From Tremella fuciformis (lineage: Eukaryota; Basidiomycota; Tremellomycetes; Tremellales; Tremellaceae), in the NCBI GenBank assembly GCA_032768795.1, contig CP136492.1, forward strand, positions 2,418,001 to 2,482,000: a DNA stretch of 64,000 nucleotides, written 5' to 3'. The position numbers and the translations under genes were made by a program. Positions within the stretch are counted from its first letter, which is position 1. The number at the start of each line of letters is the position of its first letter. This document shows, in pieces, positions 1-9,946 of the stretch. A model generated the notes under the pieces. The model saw only the letters and a program-made list of their open reading frames with translations, was not told the DNA's origin and did not search any database.

Positions 1-15
1 TCTCTGCATCTTTCA

Positions 16-1233
16 ATGACTAGCCCCGAGCCTGCCCCAACTGTAAAGCCCGAAGGCATCGTGGGTGATACACCGTCAACAGCTGTCAGCCCGCAAAACT
101 TCATTGCGCACGTCTCCTTTAAAAATTTAGGACACCCTACCGAAGGCACATCAACAGTTGCACTGTGCACGGAATTTAGCCCCGACGACGTGACAGGCTT
201 GACACATGTGTATGTCAAGGGAGTCCGTGGCCTGTATACTGAATCTGCAAACTCCGATGGACCTAGCAGTCCGGCAGCCTCCTGCATACAACGCGCTTGG
301 AGTGCGTTTGATGAGAAGTCTGGGATTGTGAAAAGCAAATCCAAACAGACCGTGCAAGAAGCACTCGACAACTCTATCCTCGGTCACAACCCCAGCCATG
401 ACTTGAAACGCCACTTCGAGGATGTGCTCATGTCGTTCGTTCGCGTCAATCTGGACAAGTCTGTCGCCAATGTGAAGGCCTCCATGAAGGATCTCAAGGA
501 TGTCGAGGCTTCCGAGCTTTACACGATTGCGATGTTTCCCTCAGACAGTAAGATCTTTGAGGATCTGGGTTCGTACCGTTGTGTCGACTACACGGCCCAG
601 GAGTACCACGGGAGGCCTGAGAAGGTTCGAATGACACAGGAGGTCAGGAAAACAGACTGGTCTGGAGCTCTGCAAGCTCTTCAAGAATCAAAGTATAGCT
701 TAAGAGAAATTGCCAGTCCTATATTCAGGTATGGCCCAAGGACCGCCCCGGGCCGCCCCACCTTTCTCGCTGTGACATTGACCATGGAAACGGATACCAT
801 CAATCGAGACGTGATGGCAAAGCTCGAGCACTGCATAGGACACAGTACTGAGTGGGTCAGTGAGGGCGGACAAGAGCAAACATTGACGAAGCTTTCGACT
901 GTTATCGCTGACAAGTGGGAGGGAATGCTGAACGACGGCCGTGGTAAATCTTCAGCTGAGGCCTGTGTGCGAAAAGCAACACTGGGTGACGAGCGAAGCC
1001 GGAAACAAGAACAAGTACCAAAATTGACTCAGTCAGAGGTGATACAGTCCCTCTTGCAGACTCTGTCTGATGCCATCAAACAACGCGTGTCCAACAAAAG
1101 GCTGGCTAGGGACTTCCGAGTTGTGTACTATCCCAAGCAGACTTTTGATAGCCTAGCATCCAGCCGCTCAAATCTTGAGTGTGCCTATACCGATCCCCTC
1201 TTCCAAGGGATTGGAGAGAACCGGCCTAACTAG
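16..1233 (+). CDS. Orphan protein, 405 aa, unknown function
   Basis: An uninterrupted reading frame starts 15 bases inside the window and ends at a TAG. I recognise no family. The N-terminal half is mixed alpha/beta in character, with a helical charged stretch around residues 130-165. The C-terminal part is hydrophilic and helical, with no signal peptide and no membrane segment. Because the window begins just upstream, upstream exons or an earlier start cannot be excluded. It ends about 240 bases before the IS3EU-like transposon, so that insertion lies downstream of it. It may belong to the same lineage-specific class as the orphan genes at 14.2, 28.1 and 31.6 kb, but I see no convincing similarity among them. 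Confidence 0.5.
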   Translation: MTSPEPAPTVKPEGIVGDTPSTAVSPQNFIAHVSFKNLGHPTEGTSTVALCTEFSPDDVTGLTHVYVKGVRGLYTESANSDGPSSPAASCIQRAWSAFDEKSGIVKSKSKQTVQEALDNSILGHNPSHDLKRHFEDVLMSFVRVNLDKSVANVKASMKDLKDVEASELYTIAMFPSDSKIFEDLGSYRCVDYTAQEYHGRPEKVRMTQEVRKTDWSGALQALQESKYSLREIASPIFRYGPRTAPGRPTFLAVTLTMETDTINRDVMAKLEHCIGHSTEWVSEGGQEQTLTKLSTVIADKWEGMLNDGRGKSSAEACVRKATLGDERSRKQEQVPKLTQSEVIQSLLQTLSDAIKQRVSNKRLARDFRVVYYPKQTFDSLASSRSNLECAYTDPLFQGIGENRPN

Positions 1234-1474
1234 TCGAAACATGTGGTCATGGCTCTTGTACATGACCTCTGCCACTCTCCAGATTCCATGTTTGTCTAGA
1301 GGAATCAATATGTATGTCTTAATTGACAGTCTAAAGCTCAGAGCCGAGCTGGCGGGCCCGCATGATTGCTACGCAAGACGTGGCGTCAGGAAGATCCAGG
1401 ACGCAAATTTCGCAAGGAATGCATTTTGGCGATCCTGGCAGCAACCCCACGAAATGGCGCAAGCATCCCCTGAC

Positions 1475-1500
1475 TATGGCGAGCGGATCCCGCCAAAAGT
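1475..1500 (+). repeat. Left terminal inverted repeat of the IS3EU-like element
   Basis: This 26-base end pairs with 5556-5581 in reverse complement, with 21 matches. The innermost ten bases, CGCCAAAAGT, are identical. It is preceded directly by the CCTGAC target duplication. Confidence 0.85.
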
Positions 1501-1679
1501 GATTTTGACGTGTCTTTTTTGCCGCTCGACTCTGTCCAATTTGTCTTTCCATTTTTCTCGCGTCGTATGCATTGTAGAGCTCTCAAACCACCACCATTCG
1601 AATCAGCGCCTCAAAATACGCGTACCTACACCCTCTGATCACCTCAGGACGTTGTCTAGAGCGATTTCTACATGGCGGG

Positions 1680-3500
1680 TTGAATGATCGCTTTCGACGG
1701 CGCAAAAATGACCTACAGTCAACATCTACATTGCTTTCTGCCGTCGATATCACCTATCTAAGACGAAATGTGGCCCAATACAGCTCACAGGCCATGCTAT
1801 GGGTCAACAGCAACCCCACCGAGCGAGATCCAGCCGCATTACCCCGCCATATTGCCTCTATCACCCAACTCATCATCGATCTTCGGGCTATCGAGATGGC
1901 CCTTCCCGCTCAGACCTTTGCTCCGCTGCATATACACCTCACGCTCGTCCAGGACATGCTCCAGCACGCTCAGAGGTCCACAGACACCCTCCTAGGCCCT
2001 GTCACTCGGCCCAACGCGCGTCCTGACACATGGGAACCGGGAGTCATTGGTAGACCGCGACTGGCCTGTCCCGAGGAGATGATCATCGACCTGCACAAGC
2101 TCGGCATGACTGAGGGACAGCTAGCTAGGCGTCTACATGTGTCTGTGAGGACCATACAGAGGTGGAAGAAGGCATTGGGGCTCAGGAATGCCGAATCCGA
2201 GCCCCTCACAGCTCTACAGGTGCAGGCGGTGAGTGACAGGCCGCTCTTTCACTCGAGCTGATGCAGCCTTGGGCCGTCCCCAAAGCTTCTGGAGCTGACC
2301 GGTAGGAGGTAGATCGATGCTGGAAAGAGGGAGGAGGGATGGAGGGCTACCGCCTGCTGCAGGCCGCGTTCAAGAGGAAGGAAATACCAGCCTCGAGAGA
2401 CCAAGTTCGAGCAGCCGTCCGCGCTCTCGACTCTGACGAGGCAAGACGACGATTCGCCCAAACCACCACACGCAGAGTCTATCAGGTCCCATTTGCCAAT
2501 AGCCTGTGGCATATAGACGGCCATCACAAGCTCATCGACGTCAAAATCGTCATACACGGTGGTATTGACGGCAAGTCACGAAAAGTCGTCTTTCTCAAAG
2601 CGAGCACCAACAACAGGGCTGGGACGGTGTTTGAGAGCTTCCAGGAGGCGGTGGGGAGGTATGGTGTGCCCAGCAGGGTCCGGGGAGACTATGGGAAGGA
2701 GAATTTAGACGTAAAGCGATTCATGGACAACTGTCGCGGTCAGTGCGCACAGACCTCTCAAATCTCATGTCGGTCTGCTGACTGCTTTTCAGGTTTATCT
2801 CATCACGCATTCATCCAAGGCCCATCAACTCGTAATCAGAGGATAGAGCGCTTCTGGGTGGACCTCCAGTGGCGGTGCACCTTCCGATATCGCATGTTGT
2901 TCGATGGCTACAAGGAAAGAGGGCTGCTCAATGTCGACAACCCCTTTGACCTTTGGTGTCTTCACCTCTGCTACGTCCCCATGCTCAATCTCAGCCTGGA
3001 GAACACCGTGAGGGATTGGAATAGGCACAAGATGGATGACCTAGGAGGCCAGAGCCCGGATCTTATGTGGTGGGACAGTGAGTGCGATTTATAGCCCGGG
3101 CCGGCTGATGCAAGGTATTCTGGACGCCGAGGACCGTGGGATCGACATCCTGGCTGATCCAGCGGCCATCGTCCGTCAGGAGGTACTCCAGGCCCCCAGT
3201 AACGATGCCCATAGGCCTCTGGCCTTTGCCGACTACGGATTGGACGACTACGGACAAAGAGCATCTGGGCAAATTTCCGATGATGACCCCCTGGTCGATG
3301 TTCAGCCTGTCCTGGGTCAAGTTCCGCCTGAAATCGTTGCTGCTCTAGAGGATCCAGCCTATCAGAGTGGTCTGCTCAGACGTATAGGCCCATGGTCGCT
3401 TGGGATGGACGATTGGGGTGAGGAGAGATACATAAGATGTCGGACAGAGGTCGATGAGTTTCTGCGGTCTCAATTTCCTGTCTTACTCGCTCGATATTGA
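1680..3500 (+). CDS. DDE integrase/transposase of the IS3EU-like element
   Basis: Exons 1680-2228, 2306-2738, 2793-3077 and 3115-3500 join in frame to give 550 aa. A helix-turn-helix lies near residues 135-165 (motif LGMTEGQLARRLHVSVRTIQ). An rve-type catalytic core follows, with D254 in WHIDGHHK, D311 in RGDYGKEN and E346 in QRIERFW, a DD34E triad. The protein should cut and paste the element by acting on its terminal repeats. The third inferred intron is only 37 nt, so its boundary is the least certain; the second is 54 nt and in frame and could be read through. The gene is convergent with the partner gene at 3786-5431. All three acidic residues are present and no stop interrupts the exons, so it looks functional. 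Confidence 0.85.
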
Positions 3501-3785
3501 ACATCCATGCATGTCCCGACTACTGGCCATAGCCACAGGTCTCCCCATGCGGCAGATATCCATTTGAATGCATACCGAGCACATCCTGTTGAAGAATGAG
3601 CAAAAAGCAGATATCTCGGTCTCACGACAGCCTTGCCGAGCACTCTTCCTTCCACCCCTTCTGCCCACCATCCTTTAGGCGGCCCACGCCGCCGCGAATC
3701 AAGTGATCTGCTTTTCAGCTGTAAGTCCTGCAATTCTCAACCAAAATGAGAGATTGAACGACCAGAACATAGAGTGGACTTGCCT

Positions 3786-5431
3786 CTACTGGGGCCCGGC
3801 GCTTTCGGCATTATTGATTACGCCGGCTCGAGCAGAATTGCGTGTCTTGCGAGGGTTGGTTTCGTGATGTTCGGGAAACAAAGGAGACCACTCGATTCGG
3901 TGTTTCTTGGCCTTGGGCGTCTGCCTACCTCGTGTAGAAGGGGTAGTGAGGTCCACAGGGCTGCCTGTATTGGCAGCGCTGCTCATCGGGCCATTACCCA
4001 TCGATCGGCGACCTTTACGGCTGTCTTTCTTCGTCTGGGCAGGGCCAGGGGCTGTGGATCCTTCGCAGGACGTCTCTGATAGGGCCAGCGGCGGCCCCAA
4101 GACGCCTCCTGTGCCCAAAGACTCTGCTGCAACAGAGTCTTCGGGCACAGGGGGTAGCAGGGCCGGGCTGCGAGGTTGGTTGCCGCCACCTTGCAGGCCC
4201 AGCCGCTGCTGCAGCGAGTTCCTAGCATCAGCTGGGGAGGGTAAGCCTATCTGTCGGCGGCGGACGCATTCCTCGCCAGCCTCCTTGCCCAATACACGAG
4301 TAACGAACAAGTCGTTCTTATGGCCTCGGGCTTGCTTGATCTCGTAGACCGCCACGGCCATCTTCCAGTCCTCTAGGAAGTCCTGGACAACACCGAACCC
4401 GCCAAAGATCTCTTGGACTGGAGTAATGATGGTCAAGCCGCCGTCCTCAAAGAAGCGGTCGAGGTTGCGTGCCGCAGTCGACAGGCCGCGGGGGCCATTA
4501 TAAAGCTCGAGAGGGTCCCCGAGGGCCCCTATCCAGCTGTAGGTCAGCTACGAGACATGCGCCAGGCCGTCTCTGACTAGTAATCGATGTTCTCAAGCTC
4601 TGGAACCTCGGGAAGGCATTTTGCGACCTCCCGACGGACTTCTTCGACGGTCATCCCGTAGGTAAAGCAAGGATAGCCCAGGAATTCCTTGCGCCTGCAG
4701 AGCTTGCGAAGGATGTCGAGCTTCTCATGGGTCCAGGGACTGTATTGGGAGAATATGTCGCTTGCAGGGACGTAGACAAGCTAAGATGGTGAGGCTTTCC
4801 TTGCTCGGGTCAGAGAGACCTACTGCGCCCGAGGGCTGATTCTTCAGCCCTACCGCATGATCCTTGGCCAGCGGCTGCGGGACGACCTTGGCAGGGGCCT
4901 GGGGAACCTCTGCAGGGCGGCTCTCCGCGGGAGCAGCCCTTGGGACCGAGGAACGACCGGTGGTCGAGCGTCGGCCGCCTCTCGAGGCCGCCCAATTGGC
5001 TCGAATGTTGCTGGCTGACTGTATGTCAAACCGTGGCACGGAATCGTGTCGGACTTGGTTGTTTGGCTGCAGCAGGGATCCCTCTGTGTAGAACAAGCTC
5101 GCCTGGGCCGCTGGGGTAGGTGTTGGCATAGCACTCGAGTCCGAGGCGGTCGGTACATTGGTCCTGTTCGAGGCAGGAACAGCCGCCGAAGCTCCGGAAG
5201 GCAATGACGCGGTCCCACCGCTTCCTAAGGCCTGCAGGACCCCTGCAAGCGCTCCAGGATCGTTCTTGGCAAGATGTGAGATGACTTTGGCGAGCTGGAT
5301 GTCCATTGGGGACTTCATGTCAGCGAAAAGTAGGTAAGAGTCTGTAGAAATATCAGCCAACCCACCGTGACGCGTCCGGTGTCGGTCGTCCCATCTCCAG
5401 AGGGCGTATGCATGGAAATCACGTCTTGCAT
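3786..5431 (-). CDS. Second protein of the IS3EU-like element, 502 aa, unknown function
   Basis: Exons 5431-5366, 5312-4824, 4780-4578 and 4536-3786 join in phase, with introns of 53, 43 and 41 nt. The N-terminal third after a short helical start is low-complexity, rich in Ser, Pro and Ala. The central part is a compact conserved-looking region (YSPWTHEKLDILRKL, GYPCFTYGMTVEEVRREV). The C-terminus is basic and may carry a nuclear localisation signal (RGRQTPKAKKHR). I know no domain for it. Its position between the inverted repeats and its intact frame suggest an accessory protein for transposition, for example DNA binding. The start codon sits directly after the subterminal inverted repeat, which may act as its promoter region. 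Confidence 0.7.
4108..4151. repeat. 19-bp hairpin inside the transposon's second gene
   Basis: A 19-base arm, a 6-base loop and a 19-base arm with one mismatch lie inside the coding region. The encoded stretch is PVPEDSVAAESLGTGG, so the palindrome is tolerated in the protein. It could be a remnant of repeat growth or an RNA stem. Confidence 0.7.
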
Positions 5432-5555
5432 TACGCGTAATTTGGGTCGCTGAGTCGAATGGCGGTGGTTTGAGAGCGCTATCTTCAAAACTGACAGAGA
5501 TAGATGGAATGACAGCAAGGTCAAGGTGGAAGGGTGTATTAGAAAGTGCTCGGGG

Positions 5556-5581
5556 ACTTTTGGCGGTTTTCGCCCGTCATA
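5556..5581 (-). repeat. Right terminal inverted repeat of the IS3EU-like element
   Basis: This is the partner of 1475-1500. It is followed directly by the second copy of the CCTGAC target duplication at 5582-5587. Confidence 0.85.
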
Positions 5582-5587
5582 CCTGAC

Positions 5588-6282
5588 TATCTTGCCCGCA
5601 GCAAACCGACACGGCCATTGGCTCAACGCCGACGCCATCACCTGAAATCTCTCAGGTTGTTGGCACGGAAACAGGTCATCTCGCGCATGCGGACCCTCCG
5701 TAATCTTGCACAGCTTTGATAATGCGTAAAAGCGAGTCGAGAGGGACATGAGGTCCTGACACCTAAGCATCCGCTCTCCGGACAGGCCAGGCTGGGAACT
5801 TTAGGAGACCGCACGGATCTCACGTGAACCGCTCAATCTGCACCTCGCCTTGACACCCCATCTCCCCCAAGCACTGCCTCGGTACACAGCTGTCGTTAGG
5901 GATCACCCGTCACATCACCTGGCGAGCCGATGAAAACAGCATCTACCCTTGGGGGGCCATGACGACTCGCAGATGTAGCTATTGAGATGAACATGGGGTC
6001 CAGGTCACAGGCTTGTCGCCCGCACTCAGCTGTCCGACAGCAGTGCTTCTGGATCATGCGTCCAGGATGCAAACAGTACAGTACGTCTCGTGAGTAGCCA
6101 CATCCCGCCCGAAGAAAGGGACACGCAGTGCCAAAAGCCGGGCGCCCCTTTCCTTTCAACTCGTTGCCGTGGGGGAGAGAGTGACGGAAAGGAGTCTCGC
6201 CCCTTACTGGTCCCACTTCGAGCGGACTGCTGGCCAGATTGACAAGTTCAGCTGAGCTTTTCGCCTGCAATCTTCTTTAAGC
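5588..6282. other. Intergenic, between transposon and the orphan gene at 6283
   Basis: Short ORFs only, with nothing recognisable. It would hold the promoter of the gene starting at 6283. Confidence 0.4.
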
Positions 6283-7056
6283 ATGGCGCCCACCGAGGCC
6301 AATCGGCGCTTTTACGCCAAGGGTAAAGACCTCTGGGACGGGTACCAAGACATCTCCGACACGGAAGACAAGGGCGCTTTCCTCGATCGGCTAATAGAAG
6401 ATGATCGGCTCGCCATGACCTATGCCGGCGGTTTTTTCGGAAGAAACGAGCTTGTCGATCTGGAGGACGATGGAGACAATGACGAAGTGCGCTATCGGTT
6501 GGCGGAAGGGATAAGACGTGGACGGGAGCATGCCCGATCGACCATCGCGCATTGGAAGGAGACAGGCGAGCTGGACACGGCGCGGGATAGCGAGACGGAC
6601 TCTCGGGAGAGAAGCTGGTATACTTCTTGGCTGGTGCTCGGCGGGTCGGACATCGATCGGAGGAGTAGTCTGCCTTCGATACTCGCCGCAACGTCGAGTG
6701 GGACGGAGCCTCTGTCGGGATCGGCGAGTAGCGCAAGCACAAGCACGGTGAGAGCCAGCGACACGACGGACTCGCCTTCATTAGCCCCAACACCCCGCAC
6801 ACTTGATACACCTCGCTCGACAAGTCCAGAAAAGCAATCATCGGCCGTCCGACCGAAGACGAGGGACGAGTCGGGATCACACTCGTTCGATGCTAGTGCA
6901 GCATCAGCATCCTCGGCTTCGATGTTTACACAGCCTCAGTCGACAATGACGCGCCCAAGCATAGATACCGGGTCGAGCCGGACTTCCACGACAATCGCGG
7001 GGCAGCAGCCTCCGTCACTTCGTAGCCTTGCTAGGTGGACCTGCTGTGCGGCTTGA
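6283..7056 (+). CDS. Orphan acidic/Ser-rich protein, 257 aa
   Basis: A single-exon frame runs from an ATG in good context (AAGCATGG) to TGA. The first 110 residues are charged and look folded, with helices near DLWDGYQDISDTEDKGAF and RYRLAEGIRRGREHARS. Residues from about 115 onward are low-complexity Ser/Thr/Ala sequence, probably disordered, and end in a short Trp-Cys-Cys motif. There is no signal peptide or membrane segment. The function is unknown. It is convergent with the MFS transporter gene and ends 110 bases from it. Confidence 0.55.
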   Translation: MAPTEANRRFYAKGKDLWDGYQDISDTEDKGAFLDRLIEDDRLAMTYAGGFFGRNELVDLEDDGDNDEVRYRLAEGIRRGREHARSTIAHWKETGELDTARDSETDSRERSWYTSWLVLGGSDIDRRSSLPSILAATSSGTEPLSGSASSASTSTVRASDTTDSPSLAPTPRTLDTPRSTSPEKQSSAVRPKTRDESGSHSFDASAASASSASMFTQPQSTMTRPSIDTGSSRTSTTIAGQQPPSLRSLARWTCCAA

Positions 7057-7166
7057 CCGTGGGCTAGTCCTGGGTATTGGTCGTCGGGTTAATGCTTCCA
7101 TAATGCTATGTGCTCTTGTGTATGCGTGGAGATGATGCAGATTGCCAAGACAACCGGTTAGGTCTT

Positions 7167-9143
7167 TCATGCTTTGGAGAAAAAGATGAGCGGGATAAGC
7201 AGGACCGCGCCGAGTGCACAGCACCCCTTACAGTCAGCAGAGCAGAGGTGACATGTGATGTCAAACTCACTCCGGCTACGAGGAAGAGCAGTTCAGGCTT
7301 GCCCGCCTCCACCAGAATGGCGTACAGACTACCCAGTAGGAAAGGCGAGAGTAGGCGGGCTGCATTCCACACCATATCGAGGGCTGCAAGTGCGCTGCCT
7401 GTACGGTCAGTAGTATGGCCGTGCATTTATGAAGACGTACTAGCTCGACTCGCCGGAACTAGGCTAGTGAAGACAGACTTGTAAGTCGGGTTGTCTCCAG
7501 ATCCGAGGGCCAGTAGTGCGTAGCCTTGAAGCGTGTCAGAGTGTCGTCGTCATAGAGGTCGCGACACTCACTGACAAGTGCCTGCTTGTAGCTCTTGGAC
7601 AAGGAGACCAGTATGAGGCCAACGGCGTCAAAGCACACAGATACGAAGAGCAGGATGACCTGGAGCATGAGCCTTAGAGCGCTTGGAACTCTAGAGACTC
7701 ACGTCAAAGTGATTGGCCTCTTCTGGCGTGTTGCCCACACTGTCCATCCTCGACAAGAGAGGCTTGGTCTCGCCACGCCTTCTGGAGTTGTACCAGTGGT
7801 ATGCCCGTCGCCCTGAGCGCTGCAAGAGGGGGAAGATCAGGACGATATAGACGAACTTCGAGAACGTGAGGAAAGCCAGAACCCAAGCATTCCCTTCCGG
7901 CTGAAAGTCGAACTTGTCACTCAGGAAGAGGAGGGAGGCTGTAGCGATGAATATGGTCTGAGCGTCAAGCCTATCCCCAACCTGCAGCCAGGACTTACAC
8001 CGAATGTGGTCGACAGAAGACTCAGTGTCAAGACGCTCAAGCTCCACACGACCTTTCCTGTGTCTTCGTCGCGCCGTGGAAGCAAGAGGCCCAGCGGCTT
8101 TATGGGCTCGACAGCGATCTCGATAACGTCTTCCACCACGCCGACGATCCCTTCGTTCTCCTCTCCCTCCTGGCTGCCCTCCTCACTCTCCTCTTCCTCC
8201 CCTTGAGTTTTCGAGTCTCTTTTAAGCGTCTCGGGCATGAATACGGCCGAAAAGATCGAGGCAAGGAGCTGCGATCCGAGGGCGATGAAGTAGGGGAAGA
8301 GGACGATGGGGATGTATCGCGAGGATAGAGCCGAGATGACTTGGGGTCAGCAGGCGACTCGGGAAGTGACGGGACAGACGGAATGCGAAACCTGGTCCGA
8401 GCAGACTGAGAGCTTCCAGACGGCTATAGAACCGGGTTCTGATGTTCAGCTCAAGCGTCGATTGATGGTCCCGACACCTACTTCTGCTGCTCGTTGGCTA
8501 CATCTGCCACGACCAGGGTGGGGATAAAGACGCATTTCGTCGATGCGGCGACAAACATTCCTGTAGCAGCCAAGAACACCCAATCGATCGTCTTTGAATC
8601 AGCAATCTGATCCCGGATCGACCCACATGCGACCGACAGGATTGTGAATGATATCTGCGGTCAGCGACGGAGTGCAGAATGAGCAGCGACTCACATGCCA
8701 ACATCATCGATGCCGTTGAGACCATAGCCAAGAGCGGCAGAGTGAGCATGACCGGCCTTCTGCCATACTTGTCTGCCAATGTCTGCACTGCCGACGAGGA
8801 GAGGAACGCTTCGAGTCAGCGCCGTGCCTCGTACCCGACTGTACCAACATGTTACGCCATCGAGCGTGGCGAGACCGGTCATGATGCTGGCCGTAAGGGC
8901 GCCGACATCGGGATTGCGGCAAACATCATCGCCGGCCTGGGACCCGGGATAGCGTACGCGACAGGAAACCACACGCTGCTCGTTAATGCTGTTCTGAACG
9001 AATGAAGCGATACGGACGGCGATGTAGAGCGCGGTAGCGGCTGTCACGCTGGGCCCGATAGTGCACAAGAATGCATAAGGGAGAAGTCTCCTGACAGCTC
9101 GAGTGGCCTTCGCTGAGGCTTTGCTAGGAGACCGGGATGGCAT
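7167..9143 (-). CDS. MFS transporter, 507 aa, 11 exons
   Basis: Eleven exons join in frame: 9143-8973, 8936-8856, 8782-8699, 8654-8482, 8438-8380, 8339-7999, 7957-7703, 7659-7572, 7524-7441, 7398-7271, 7226-7167. The MFS signature TLADKYGRRPVM follows the second helix, VADVANEQQK falls where helix 4/5 motifs are expected, and the last helices read SALAALDMVWNAARLLSP and ALGAVLLIPLIFF. A long acidic cytoplasmic loop (Glu-rich, about 45 residues) lies between the two six-helix halves. The substrate is unknown; the pattern resembles fungal drug or small-solute transporters at the plasma membrane. Exon 3 to exon 4 needs a GC-AG intron (8655-8698): the nearby GTGAGT donor would shift the frame by one base. 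An ATG at 9143 was chosen as start. Confidence 0.8.
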
Positions 9144-9946
9144 GTGGTCGAGGAGGCGAGAAGAGATGAGATGAAGACGGAGCGCGAAACGAAATCTCAC
9201 TGCGAGCGATCACTACGTCATTATCCTACTCGTACTGTACTCGTATAACATGATTATGTTTGAATGCTATGCTCATGCAAACACGAGAGGTGAATGCAGC
9301 TCCCCATGCGTGGTTGTCCCGACATTGTCATACTCTGGTGGGTGGACCGGCCGGACGGTGAACGGAGGGCCGCGGTACTAGAGAAGTACACAGTACTGTT
9401 GTAGCTAGTCTCAGGAAAGCAAGAACTGCGATTGTTGGGTCAGACTCAATTGAGCGACTGTTCAGGGGAGGAAAGAACGCTTTCATTGCTCGCAAGGTGT
9501 CCAAAGTCGTCCTCAAGAACTCATTCAGTCACGGTCTCGGTCGCCGCGGTCTGGATGGGCTTTCATCCCGTCACCAAATCCAGCAAACCTTCATTCGTGT
9601 GCCGTGTTCTGAACGTTACGAGTAGAAAAGAGCGTCATCCTGGATGTACGCCTACGGCTTGCTGACCTCTGGACGTGCTAATCAATCGGCTGGCCCAGAC
9701 GGAGCGTCGATGATGTCAGCACGGGTGGGGGAACATGCTGATGCAATCCAGAAACGCTCATTCGTCTCGCAGATGCAGTGATCTCAGGCATGACTTGTAT
9801 CGGTTCATCACCAGGACGATCCGGCATCTTGTCCCATCGCGCCGCGTGACTCCTTTGGCCAGTCTGTCAATACCGCCCTCATCACCTCCTAAAGCCGCCC
9901 ACGCGACCCCGCCTTGCCTGGATTCATCGCTCCCGTCCAACGTATC
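9144..9946. other. Divergent intergenic region, MFS transporter and FAD/Rieske gene
   Basis: About 800 bases between two divergent starts, with no gene. It should contain both promoters. The part next to the MFS gene (to about 9235) is partly duplicated at 11.94-12.11 kb. Confidence 0.4.

Larger units (their letters stand above)
1469..5587. mobile_element. Complete IS3EU-like DNA transposon with two convergent genes
   Basis: The element proper is 1475-5581 (4107 bp). It is flanked by a perfect 6-bp duplication, CCTGAC, at 1469-1474 and 5582-5587. The ends are inverted repeats starting TATGGCGAGCGG and TATGACGGGCGA, which match at 21 of the first 26 positions and converge on a shared CGCCAAAAGT. 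A second similar inverted block lies inside, at about 1579-1623 against 5430-5478. Inside are a DDE integrase gene on the plus strand and a second multi-exon gene on the minus strand, tail to tail. From memory, IS3EU elements have 6-bp duplications and TAY termini, which fits, as does the integrase. Both genes keep open frames across their inferred introns, so the copy may be young. Confidence 0.85.

Noticed and set aside
8655..8695. GTGAGT donor for MFS intron 3
   Set aside because: Best consensus, but it leaves one extra base and breaks the following membrane helix. A GC donor four bases upstream keeps frame. A frameshift mutation remains possible.
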